From Helicoverpa zea (taxonomy: Eukaryota > Arthropoda > Insecta > Lepidoptera > Noctuidae), in assembly GCF_022581195.2 (NCBI RefSeq), contig NC_061465.1, forward strand, positions 5,830,501-5,894,500: a stretch of 64,000 nucleotides of DNA, read 5' to 3'. Numbering within the stretch: the first letter of the stretch is position 1; every line of letters starts with the position of its first letter. Made by a program: the position numbers and the translations under genes. The notes beneath the pieces were generated by a model that was not told the DNA's origin, made no database searches, and saw only the letters and a program-made list of their open reading frames with translations. Shown here in pieces: positions 10,838 to 23,400 of this stretch.

Positions 10838-13725
10838 TACCAATAAATATAAAATATACCACCACGAAAAAAATACAATTCGCTCTTGTATACGCAATAC
10901 CGAAACTATCGATCACAATCCATACCAGATCGAACATTTTCCCACTAAGGCAAGTGACACACATAAATCTAAAGGTTTTCACCGCACAACTCCGGGTCGC
11001 GTTAAGTACACACAATATGAGCGGCCGAGCCATATTTAATCGTTATCAAGCGAACGCGCAGACCTCGTATTCATCGCCGAATGATTTACTCACGGCTTAT
11101 CCTACCTCAGTAACTGACTTATGGAGTATGAGCGCAGTCGATGAGCTCAGTGTGTTTGCAACTTTTTATTGAATAGTTATTTAAGTTGGTGGATTTAATA
11201 ATATAGTAGGCTTTTGGATTATTTACATTGCAAGGCTGTAATATGTGTGATAGAAAGCATTGGCTTAGACCTAACTAATGATCACACCTAGACTATAATA
11301 CTGAAAACGTTAACAACACGTTTTTAAACAGCTACATGTCATCTAAATGATGACCAAAATAACTAATTTATCAAATCAAGCAATGAATACACCTAATAAA
11401 ATTAAAGCATAAGTTGAAATCTATCGGTTCCCTTCAACTTGCGATCACAACAGCCATGAACCGAAAACAGCTGACAGTCACCGATGGGCCGGCGCTAACT
11501 GACGTCACCACGTCAGGATCTCCCCCGACTAAACCGCTCGGCTGGACCGCAGCATTATCTTTGATAAGTCGACTGTCAAAATTTAATCTACATACCTACA
11601 ATGTGAAGCCACGAATGTGCACCGAACCATACGAATACGAAATGATTTTGCGCATAGGATTTGTTTTATTTTCAGAGACAGGGGTGCGCTCAGCCGCGGC
11701 GTCGATAATGGAACCTACCCATTGTTGGTGTTCTGAAAAGCGCCAACTGCCGTATGGACATCAAGCGATTAGAGCTCTTATTGTCTTTGTGGATATGTGT
11801 GAACGATTTACTGTAAACTTTTCATCAAAATTGTATTTTTTTATAGTTCTTCATGCTCCAATTGATAATTTTAAATCAGGATTCACGCATTTACACTTCC
11901 AATCTCACCTGTAAATACATACAAGTTTTGGGAAAACTGACCTGAATTCGTGTAATCGCATTACAATATTCAGGTGTACAAAATACAAACTGGAAATAAA
12001 CTCGTTATTGTAACAGCCACTGGCGCACCACAAAATAATTTCATTGATGCAAATCCACTTCAGAAATCAAGTAAGCCTGCTTTAAATCAACGTACGGCAC
12101 CCTACGCACCGCGCGCCAGCTATGCAAAAACCTGCTCCCGGCATTGATTCCGATGATGTCCGCGGTCGCAGACAGGGTCATTATCATTATCGTGGCGCGC
12201 GGAATCCATTAATCACGTTGGTATTCCTGAACCGTACTTCATCACCCTCCCCCCTCACTTGCATCACCCCGCGGTACCCCAAGTACCTGGACGCACTCGT
12301 GCATTCACCCTTCTCTTATCAGTTTTGATGTAGACGACAGGACGGAACTTCAGATACGAAAGGAAATGACGTTGATTTTTCACAGATTTCTGTTGCTATT
12401 GCCCCGTATTTTCTGAGGGTACTCTTTTTTCGTAATCTGATCATTGTCTGGACGTTTATGGAGTGTTTATTTCATTTTTATGCCTTCAGATATAATTCAT
12501 TTACCTTTACTCTAAACGTGCCTTTCGTTTAGGCAATAAAAATCGAAAACAAATGATTTGTTATTTTATTAAATAATTTGTTTACTCGCGTAACTTTGCG
12601 TCTAATATATGATTCTAACAGAATCTGAATGAAATAAGTAAATCATCAAAAGTCGTCTACATACATATTCTATATTTCATAGACATCGATCTACAAAATT
12701 TTATTAGAAGTTGTTGGTAAGATTATTAATTTTGGGGGGATCGAGTCCCCGAGGCGACGTCTGCAAAGCTTTCCTACCCAAGTACCCCCCTGTACTATTT
12801 GCTATCTGTCTATTCCACTAATGCGTTGTAACAGGGCATTGATATTCCGCATACAATGCCGTTCATTCGATTCTCGATGAGCCCAGTTATTAAATCAGAT
12901 GGATAAACAGACACCTGTGTTCCTAGATGGATTTGCATACGCACACATGAACGTCATCATGACATTTGCATAATTACAATGAAACATGAAAACGTATTCG
13001 TGATTTGTCACAAAAATGCATCAACAATGATTACTGCCGTATAATACGTTGACGTATTCCGATGTTTTTCCATTTGCCTATTAATTTTCTGATGGGACGC
13101 GTGGGGTGGAACCGCCAATTACTTAGTACCTTAATTTGTGGTATTATAAATTCCTTTTCTGCTATTTATGTTCTTTGTCTCTGATAATTGTAATTTATTT
13201 TGTGAAACGCACCTTATGATTCACATTTTCTCCTTTTAAATTAAATTCGTCGTTCTATCAATCTCATTAAAATAAACACTTATCCATATAAATAAAATTT
13301 TTGGGCTTGAACATTATTTTAATGATTTGTAAAAATTCGTCAGATGTAATAAGTGCAAAGCTGAGCTTAACGACCAGTCTGGAATAATGACGATGCGATG
13401 ATGAAAATGAGTTTGCAATGATTCATAATAGATTACGTGAGGTATTCACAAAGGGAATCAGGCTTCAGGATTGTCTGAGGGTTGTAGCTAGATTATAAGT
13501 TCAACCACATGTATAATACCTACATGACTATATTTATATTTTTTGTAGATCCGAAACCTGTCCTTGAATATGTGTTCTGCGGTAAGAGTAATTAAATTAA
13601 GTGTAAATGAGCATTATGCTATTTAAAGATTTTTCTTGATTCTTGATCCTTTACCAGCAAATATATATATAGTTATTTAATAACACTATTTTAGTCCTTT
13701 AGAGTTTATTAATCCCAAAAGTATA
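10838..13725. other. No convincing gene; two GC-richer islands
   Basis: ORFs of 133 aa (10771-11172) and 166 aa (11414-11914) lack any family motif and look fortuitous. Two GC-richer islands stand out: about 11440-11770 and about 12060-12330. Both could be conserved regulatory DNA. The rest, to 13725, is AT-rich and featureless. Confidence 0.45.
11440..11770. promoter_or_regulatory. Candidate cis-regulatory island (CRE and paired GATA sites)
   Basis: This GC-richer segment in AT-rich surroundings contains a perfect CRE palindrome TGACGTCA (11500-11507) and, about 50 bp on, an inverted pair of GATA sites TTATCTTTGATAAG (11555-11568). The motif matches are seen in the sequence. Regulatory function is inferred only. 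Confidence 0.3.
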
Positions 13726-14371
13726 ATCCCACCAAAAACATTAAATGTAAAAAAAAGCCAATCCTCTACGCAATTCCTCCACCGTAAAAAGTTTTGAGAT
13801 CGCATAGAAGCCAAGTCCTGTTCTACTTTATTTGTAATAATAAATCAATATTTTGTGACTATATCAATAGTTTCGTTAACTTTACAATAATATTGACTTG
13901 GCCATGAGCACAATAAACTGCAAATATAATACAGCATATCTTGGAGAGGTGAAAGTCAAACATGAAGTTTAATATCACAGAATTAAATACTTTTAGTTTA
14001 TTCAATTGTTACTAAATGACCGACAGTCAGTTTCATCCAACATCAATGAACTGCACATGTACTATGGCGCATGTTTAGTCCATGGTGATCTCAAATTCCA
14101 ATCAGTCCATAATCAGTCCAATCGTAAAATCATGTCCATATAGAAATTATCAACGCACATTATTTCAAGGAGCGACTTTTAACTTGTGCTCATGGCCAAG
14201 ACAGTATTATTGTAATGTGAACAAAACTATTGATATAGTCACAAAATATTGATTTATTATTACAAATAAAGTAGAACAGGACTTGGCTTCTATGCGATCT
14301 CAAAACTTTTTACGGTGGAGGAATTGCGTAGAGGATTGGCTTTTTTTTACATTTAATGTTTTTGGTGGGAT
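13726..14371. mobile_element. Foldback element, 188-bp arms
   Basis: The left arm (13726-13913) and right arm (14184-14371) are reverse complements of equal length with few mismatches, around a 270-bp unique loop. The outer ends are atcccaccaaaaacattaaa and its complement. The end motif resembles that of the 320-690 element (ATCCCACC, then AAAACA, then AAATGT), so both may belong to one family. No ORF for a transposase is present. Confidence 0.85.
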
Positions 14372-14929
14372 CTAATTTATTTTTTGTAGGTCTCTTTCTT
14401 CTCTAAGTATATAACAAATTAAATTAACTTACATGCAACTAACTAAATATATAACAAACTAAATATGTACACCTAAAGTAGCACGTAAACAATATTTTTT
14501 TTAACCTAAAAAAATTCGAAATTGTCGAATTTTTTAATCGAATAGCTTTTAGAATAAAAGAGATTTATTTCAGAGGTAGATGACGCTATCACATGAAATT
14601 ATTTGATTTTTTTTTAAGTACTACTTATACTAAGCTATGTAACGAAACCATAGCGCGATTTAGACCAGGACAACGCCATCTATCGAGCGAGCATGCAGTG
14701 TTTATCGCACTGCATTAATATGAAAGATTTTATCATTATTCATTTCATTTAAACCTAGCTTTTTTATTCATATGTTGTATATTTAATACATAATAACAAT
14801 ATACCACTACGTAACAATAAAACAAATAGTAACATTTTGTACATAAATAAATAACAAAGTTATCAATGCAGTCAAAATTCATACACAATGTTCTTGAAAA
14901 ACCGCAAATATAAATTTGTTTCCTATTTT
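14372..14929. other. No recognisable gene
   Basis: AT-rich spacer between the foldback element and the Helitron-like remnant. No ORF or motif is worth naming. Confidence 0.5.
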
Positions 14930-15297
14930 TTTATTAAGTTTTAAAGTTTTTATAATTTTCCCTTTATATGTAGCTAATAACCTACCTTGGTGCCAAATTT
15001 GAAGGTTCTAAGTTTGCTAGAAGTACCTTAGACTTTTGATGATCGGTCAGTGAGTCAGTGACAAAATGGTGTAACTTTGATCGCTCATAACTGGTAAACT
15101 ATTTATTCAAATGTCTTGTAATTTTGAGACTGAGCTTGTTCTAATACTTACTCTTGGTCATCGAAAACCTAAACTCCTAGCTTTGTTCACATGGAAGATA
15201 CAGGGGACTGAAATAGCCGCGAAACGCTTCGAGAAAAGATGGTACGGCCGTGCCCGCTTTGCTCGAGTCTTGGCTGGGGCACTGCCGTGCCCTCAGA
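14930..15297 (+). mobile_element. Helitron-like non-autonomous remnant
   Basis: Related in layout to 880-1496: a 'cctaccttggtgccaaattt' block, then gtcagtgagtcagtga, then a 3' hairpin gggcac/tgcc/gtgccc (15277-15292) followed by TCAG. The hairpin has the same TGCC loop as the first remnant but a different, still perfectly paired stem. The 5' end is not defined. Confidence 0.45.
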
Positions 15298-18200
15298 TCA
15301 AGTGCTTATTTTGAGACTCACTCAACCTAAGCGTCGACGAAGATTAAAAGCTGTCACTAACAGCAACCGAATCATAAACGAGACGTACCTACTGCAAAAC
15401 ACTTAATAGTTTTTGTAGTATCTATATAGCTACTTAAAAGTTTTCTTAATAATTTTCACTACGTTTTCATTCAAGCACGTGAGAATGGCCGCGGCTTGCT
15501 CAGATAAGGCTTTTGTACCTCCGCTATCTCGCAAAAGACAATTGCACACATGTACAGACCCACTTATCCTCAATCACATTAATATCTTCAAAGACAATCT
15601 ATAGAACATAGACAACAATAATACGCCCGTATATTAGCCGGTAATAGCCAGAGATGTCGTAATTGAGTCCAGCCAATTTGATATCGCCATTACATTATAG
15701 TGATTTACACGTTTATAATACTATCAGACAGTGTTCGACGTTGATTGGTTCCACTATCACTGTTACAATGTGTTTGCAATACGAATTTGGTTGTGTATTC
15801 TAGGAATATCTAAGGGCGATGTGTATTTAAATAGCTCCTAGGAACGGCAATGGCTGTACGCAGGTATGTTCGACACATACTTGATAATGAGGCTTGCTAC
15901 GGCCATATATCGGGTGTGTCGTACCTAATCACATTAAATCCTATCACATATACTTAATGATATTCAATTTTGACAAAAAGTTTAATACAGCTCCTATGAA
16001 GTTGCACAGAGATAGGAATAGAATATTTAAAATTAAAGTTACCCAGTAAAAGTTATCTGACATCAGTTAATTCAATTTCTACACACATGCGTGGAGTCAG
16101 TTAAATGTTTAATATTTATGCTTATTACTTATTTAATTAAAATTTCATAAACTCAAATATAGACTTTGATTTAAATATACAATTAATAAAATAATACGTG
16201 ATGTTATCTGTAAAATGTGCCAGTATTTTATAAATATGTATTCGTATTTAGGTATTTAAAATATAATATGTTGGGTATATTTTACATATAAAACTGTGGA
16301 GTACCTATTCTTTTATATCGTGCATAAATGGGACGAAATTCAATATGAAACTGAAATGTATATTTTGCTACTTCAACTGAATTTGAATATAATTGTCTAT
16401 GTTATTTCAGGACTACATGGTCATTCATCCATTAAAATAAATAAAGTGCTCAAACCTTGAACAAATATTCCATTTCATTTCTTAAATGGCAGGCACATAT
16501 TCATAAAACCCATTAGACAAAAAGTATTTAAACATTAACATGGCACTATTCAACGAAAAACTAGCTAACTACACATTAAGAAGTTTAATTACGACATTCA
16601 ATTGGAATTTTAAAATAATTTCATTCATAAACTGCCCCTTTGGGAGTCTGACAAACTCAGTTCCATTTTAACCCTTTGCTTTACCTACCCGTATGCGACT
16701 TAATTAAAAATTCAGTAACCGTACTAATATGGCTTATGACAAAATTCAATAGGAGTATGAACTGCTAACCTTAGGGAGTTGTCATACCATCAACTGGTAA
16801 ATACTAAGTGGCTGCACTTGAATAAATGAATAGAGCACGTAAATATGAATAGGTAACGTCCATACATGAACTGTTTGCTAAGGAAAAAGAAAAGTGATGG
16901 GTATTAATTTAGAGAAGCAATTTCAACTAATATCAGTCAATTTTAGTATTAACTATTGGTATCATTTCTTTCCATAAAAACTTTTTCAAACATTTTCCTA
17001 AAAATGAATTGGCAAAAGTTTTGTCATAGCTGTACTTTTGGTAACAAGCACTGTTGTCAAACCACAGATATCACAATATACACATATTCCGAGAAAAAAT
17101 CTCATTTGCAGCCAAGGATTGGAATTGAGCACGAAACGGAGATGGCCACATTGGTCGAGTATCTAATAAGGATGAAAATTGGCGAACTGCGAGCAAACAA
17201 TTGGAGAACAGAGTTGAAACAAATGATACTCCACTTGATATCATTTACCTGATTTATGTATGAAACACATACACATTAGAGGAAGCATTAGCCCAAATAC
17301 AAGTTCAAATAGGATAATTTCCGTACACCAAATAAAGGCCGCACTATTTGCTTTTATATTTCAGTGGTAATTATTGTTTATTCTAAGGCTATAGATACAT
17401 GTTTGTCTGAAAGGGCGAAGTCTGATACCATCTTTAGTTGGGGTGTATTATGTCGATCGCTCGCCGAGGGGAAATCGATACGGCATGAATATTTGAACGC
17501 ATTATGTGCTGCCCATACTTTTGTCGCGCCGGACCATCGGCTAATTGAAATAGTTTTGTTTATCAACGACCCCTCGTAATGATCGTGATTGAAATATTTT
17601 TAGAACGCGCTGTCGTGACTTTCAATGCACGGGTAATTATTCTTACATTCTTAATGCTGTAATTGAACTCCATACATTGTACATTTCCGACCCCTTCTGA
17701 ACATAAATCAAACTTTTGTAGACAACGATATAATCATACAGTATCGCTTGAAAATTACTTAGGTAGATAAAATGCTGTAATTGATAGGGTAATGATCAAT
17801 GTAGTGCTTTTCAAGACGCAAAAACATAATAGGATTCTCGTGATTTGTGAGCTTTGTTTCGGGAACTCAAACTATGTAAGTATTTATATTCAGGGGCTAG
17901 CTGAAAGTTGGTAAGTAACGCTAAAAACTAAAAGATATTCAAAACCAATTCGGTAAAATCTAAAAGTGCACTTAGTTCATAATTCAACTGCAACAGAAAC
18001 CAATTATTATCGGCATCTGCTGACGACGTCGCAGTAATATTTTAGCCTACTTTTAATATTTTTAACTCATATTTCCAGGGTTCACAAACAAAAGAAGAGA
18101 CTCGCGTCGTTTACGCACGCGGCAGTAAATTACGTAACAATTCGAATGGAAAATGAAATGCCTGCTTCCGAACCATTAAGCAATTTGAATTTAACACTCG

Positions 18201-20330
18201 TCCCTTCATTTTCCTATTACCGCAGAAATTGCGCGATTTACTCGCACAAGCCCTTAGAAGTGGTGTAACAACTGAACGCGAAACCTATTAAGACCGTTAC
18301 AAGTATTACTTGCAGAAATATTACTCGCGTAATTTCTTTCCGCATAATAGTTTTGCTTGAAAAAACTGTTTCTACTTGTAAGGGTATTTAAATAAAGAAT
18401 TAGCATTTGTACTCAAATATTTTTTCACTTTCAAAACGTAGGTTCGCAAACACACAAGCACGTTAAGCCGAGTATATTTATCTTGATTTTCAGTCGAATC
18501 ATTTCTACTTCCAAAATCGTTTAGCAAATCGTTTGCGTCAAAGAGAAATGAAGTGATCGATGTGGAATAAATCAACAGTGAACAAATTAAATACGTGTGG
18601 AGAGCAATAGAGCCGTGGATGTGAGCCAATCCGGCGCTTTTTATCGGAACTTCTTCGAGGAAATGAAAAAAAAAAGTGTAAAAGAAATCAACGATATAAT
18701 GCGCGGAACCGTTCCCGCTTGAATACGCTCAACGCAGATGTTATATTTTACTCTTTGATTTTATTTTCACAAGTCGCGAGGGTGTGAGTTTAATTTATCC
18801 ATTCGCTCTTTTTTTATTTTTTTGACCAACCATAATAGACGGAAAAATAAAATTTAGTTCCAAATAATTGTAATTATTCTCTAAAATATATTTAGAATTA
18901 AAAGCTGAATGAGTTTTTCTGTTAGTATTATCATGCGACGCTACTTATTTCGTCAGTAAGCAGTAGTAATAAAACGGCGCCAAGTGCAGGCACTTATTGG
19001 AGTGCCGCGGCGGAGTCTAGTCGGATTAGTATTCCGTGCCCCGACTAGAAGGGGTGGTGAGATCAACTTGCGTTTTTTAATCAAACACATCGCTATCCGT
19101 CAATGGGACGCGCCAGTGACTAAAACAAAGCGATAAATTAAGGCAGGAAACGGGAGGCGAACGCTCGCCGCTCGTATTGAAAGATTTACTTCCTCTGTTT
19201 AATTGCAATAACGGCTAGGCACGTTGGTATCGTATTTTTCTTTTTACACTCCGCCTCTTATTGCCTTCGGGCCGTTAAATAAATTTATGACGCCCGACAA
19301 AGTTCAGCCCACCTCGGCAGCCTCACCGGCCTGAAATTAGGTGGAAATGTGAAACAGAAATAAAAAGCTCGGTCTCAGGTGCATTGTTCACGGCGGCCGG
19401 CTAGTGGGATTAGCTCTTGACTCGCGGTTAAATGGCTTGCCCGCTCATAAAAGTTTCTTAACGCTCATAGTTTTGGCCTGCCTTGCCGTTGACTAAAATT
19501 TCCCTCTCTAAAAAGTTCGCCGGCCGCTAGTTGCGTTTCACATTACGTGAGCCTATCTGCTTTTGGGATTTTATTATTGTGCCCGAGGTTAGACGCGCCG
19601 GACACGGAACTTTGTTATTTACACAGTAAGAGCGCACTCGTAACTTTACTACTACTAACATTTTGTTAAGAAAAAAGTAAAACGGTGAAATTCAATTACA
19701 TTGTGGCCACCTATTATAATAAACAAAAAGCGAATTTCGGAAACTCACATTAGCGCCAGGCTCCTTTAAAACCTCCGATGTAATCTGAAACAAGGAACAA
19801 ACACGCCTAAATAACAATAAAATTGTAATAAAAACTTTGTGCACGCAACCGAAATTGTGGAAAATTGACCAAATTATTATTTACGGTTGGAAATTAAAAC
19901 GAGGCATTATAGAAGATTACTTTCCCCCTCTTTAGAACAACTTGCGTTTGTACTGTAACGAACGTGACTAACGTGTTGTCTTCCCATATTTGGGAACCCC
20001 CAATTACCGGAATTTCTTTGTTTACTGACGCATTTGAGTTTAGCCTTTATCGTCTTTATATTCAGTTTATATTCCTTTAATATTCTTTATCATTCTGTTT
20101 TATTGCAATTGTAAATTCAAAAAATATTGTACTTTGTAAACCATAATCGCCGAACAAAAATTAACTAAAACGCAACGCCGAATGTTCAAAACCGATGATC
20201 ATAATTTCCCCGTGCAGGTGTTCTATGTTTAAAGAGCCACATCAAAAGGTAATTTCATCTATCACTTCGTATGTTTGGTTTGCGGTCGCAACGTAGCTTG
20301 CCTACTGTAAAACTCACCAGACTAACATTA
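15298..20330. other. No recognisable gene; GC-richer patch at 18.95-19.65 kb
   Basis: No coding signal is seen. The stretch at about 18960-19650 is clearly richer in G+C than its surroundings and has several CpG-containing words. It may be conserved non-coding DNA of a nearby gene. Confidence 0.45.
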
Positions 20331-20339
20331 TCGAGCCCA

Positions 20340-20477
20340 TATAAGCGCACGGAAAAGAGCATTTTCACCGATCATTCCGGAGTTTGATAGCAGTCGTGAA
20401 GAATAATCACACAGTAAACAACATTGATCAGTGTGTTATATAGCTTAAAATCACATAAACTATGTGATGAGGTAAGT
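20340..20477 (+). promoter_or_regulatory. Candidate core promoter and first-exon donor
   Basis: TATAAG lies at 20340-20345. A perfect match to the arthropod initiator TCAKTY (TCATTC, 20372-20377) follows, placing +1 at A20374, about 34 bp downstream of the TATA start. A strong 5' splice donor, GAG|GTAAGT, has its GT at 20472. Together they would make a 98-nt untranslated first exon (20374-20471). No DPE is evident. Each motif alone is common, so this is a hypothesis. The gene it would serve is not visible in the window. Confidence 0.25.
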
Positions 20478-23400
20478 ACTGTTGGAACATCGGGCCGATC
20501 GTTTTAATAAAATTTCAACGAAACATAAACTTAACAATTTCTTCCAACCAACCAGGCTGTTGTAATTTTTACTATAAGTGAGGTAATCATCTGCTTACGA
20601 AAATGGAAGCTCTAATATTTCGCGAACACGTTTAAAGTAAACTGGCAAATGAATTTTAAACAGCACTAAAGTGGGGAAAAGCCGCTGAACAACTAATAAA
20701 AATAATGTATTCAGTATAACATTGTTAGTCTACAAAATAGTGTGTTTTCATACATGACGATGGATGGGGTAACGTCCCACCGTTGAAGAGTATCGCCCGT
20801 GTTCCCAGGTGACTCGCATCCATGGAGCTTGTCTGTGGGTACTCGCACGTAATATTATCAAGGGGAAATGACGAGTCGGGGGAAAACCTAGAGAATTTCG
20901 ATAGGATATTAAATTTTGCTCCCTGTATTTCAGTGGTATGAAGATTAAAAAAATATGTATAAACAAGGACTATCATCAGTAACTACTTCCAAATAATTTT
21001 TGGTAAAGCAAAACTTGTAAAAAAATTTGGCTAGACAGAATTTTATCTTGTCATATTTTTTGGGTAGATAATAAAGATTAATATTGACTCTTTGTAGGCT
21101 TTTTTACCTGAAATATTTCAACCATAATACGTCAAAAAAACCTAACACGTACAAACCTTGGGTCGTCGAATTTTGTTGCAAAATTACCTAATTCGTCGCC
21201 GGGTAGGGTTGAAATTAACATTTTGTTGTGGCATTTTATTCTCGTGTAGAAAGTTGGAGTGTTCGGACGTCCGGAACTTTTGCTAATGTCGGAATAATGT
21301 TGGCGGGTACCGTCGGCCCTTGGTAATGGAACGGCAAAGTTTTTATTTATATTGTATTGTACTTTGGTTTATATGGTAGCTATGTACTAGTGTAGTGGGA
21401 GGTCTATTAAAGTTTCCCTTGGGAGTCATCAGCGTTCAAGGAATTAATGTGTATGAACTTCGTTTTGGAAATGCATTGACTCTTTCACACAATGAGTATT
21501 GCGAGTTCACAGGTACACTGAGAATCATTGACGAAATTACATTAACTGTTCGTACCCTAGTGTCAAGTATCTATAATAATATGGGTACTGGACAAAAAAA
21601 GATTAATTTTGTAAGCGATGTATGAGAAAGCTAAAGGGGTTGAACCAAACCTCGCCGATCGTTACTGGGAAATCTGAGTGCAATTGTTATAGCAGCGGCC
21701 ATGTTCGACAATCACGGACACGTAAGATGATATAACTGCTGCGTTCGGCCGTCTTGTAGTGAATGTAGTTTCAGACGAAATAGGTAGGTATGTGGGAACT
21801 AACTTCGGTATATAAGCTCAGTTTATAGAAAGGAAAAGTTATTTTCGTAGATGTAAAAAAGGTAACACAGTAAAATTGAAAAAGCATCAAAATTACTGTT
21901 TGTCAGACCTACACTTTGCCTAGTAATTCTGTGATAATAATATATTTGAACGATATTTGACATTGCCTTCTAATAAAATAATGTAGTAACGCATAGAGAT
22001 AGACATCAGATTCTGAACAACAACAATAATCAAACAAAAGATACAAATGAAATTACTGACGAAATACAAAAAAGAACAACATAATGAAAGCTATTTACAG
22101 TAGTGTTATGTGATTTCACAAACTGGTTATATCTGAAGAGATGGCAGATATGAGAGTATACCAAGAATCCTGAACACTCGTTAACTGAGTTGTCCCGTGT
22201 CGGCGGCGTGTCGTGGACGTGGCCAAACAAAATGTAATTTTCCCCCGAAGCGCCCTCTTACGTGACCCGAGAAAGATATAACGGTTTTATTAAATTATTT
22301 CTGCTTTTATAAGTAACTGTTACGGACGTTTAGAAAAAATAACCAGTCTAAAGGCTAAAGAGATTATGGCGACGGCCAACAATTTACCTAATGTTCGTAA
22401 CACCTGCCGTGGTCCGAGATTTTAAAAGCACTTTACGTTGAGTTCACAGTGTAAATTAATTTGTTTAAGGGCACGTCGGATATTTAATGAAGATAATTCC
22501 GCATAATATTGCTATCACATACTCCCTTATGATAACGTGTTTTAAGGCCTTTTGTGGCTATGAATTAAATTTATTTCGCATCGCTGGGTTTTTTGCGCTT
22601 TAAATTGAATCTTCTTTTGCTGTAACGACAACCTTTTTAAAGCTCTTGTTGTTATGCCTAAAGTTAGTGTCGCAAGTATCTACTCATTATGTTTTAAAAT
22701 AAATATCACAATATTACACTGATAAAATAAATAAAAAACAATTGAAATCCCAACTACAACAAAAACTATCCCTATTACAGAAAGCATTTAACAATTTTTC
22801 TTGCGAGTTCTTTCTAAGAGCACAATACAAAGACAGCAGGTGTGTGGGCTTAGCTGCAAATCTTCCTAGATCGGTGTGCCACGGAAACACACGAACTCCT
22901 TATCAAACTTCCGACGTTATGAAATAAACGTCCGATTTTATTTATGTGCGGAAGAGGGCGCGATGCGAGATTCCGCATCCGATTGCGACACCCGTGCACC
23001 CCACTGTAACAGATATTTGGCGCAAAACTGTGCTAAATTATCATTTGGCCGCGATTTGTTTTACTCGTGCCCCATTGCGCGCACCTCGTTCGCTCGCTGT
23101 GATTCAATTAAGACCCTTTGTACATCGCTGCGAGAGTTCCACAACTTTGAACAACGTTTTTTGTAATATAACACTGTGTGGCAAAAGTCAAACGATACCA
23201 ATTATACTTGCATGGACTTTGTTTTTGGCATAAAATTGGGCTTCACTTTGGTTTCATTTTTAATGCATATTTTGTAAGTGATAGTTTACCCATACGTACA
23301 TTTTGTGAAAACCATTATTATCTCGCTGGATATGACATACAAATACGTTCAAGAAAAAAAAATGCTATAGATTAAAAAGTTTTTAATTTAATTTTTACTA

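Noticed and set aside
10771..11172. 133-aa ORF
   Set aside because: It starts inside a short Helitron, overlaps an ORF on the other strand and has no motif.
11414..11914. 166-aa ORF
   Set aside because: No domain or repeat motif; the GC-rich part looks regulatory rather than coding.
12735..12760. Possible tRNA B box (gatcgagtcccc)
   Set aside because: No A box at the right distance and no cloverleaf could be drawn upstream.
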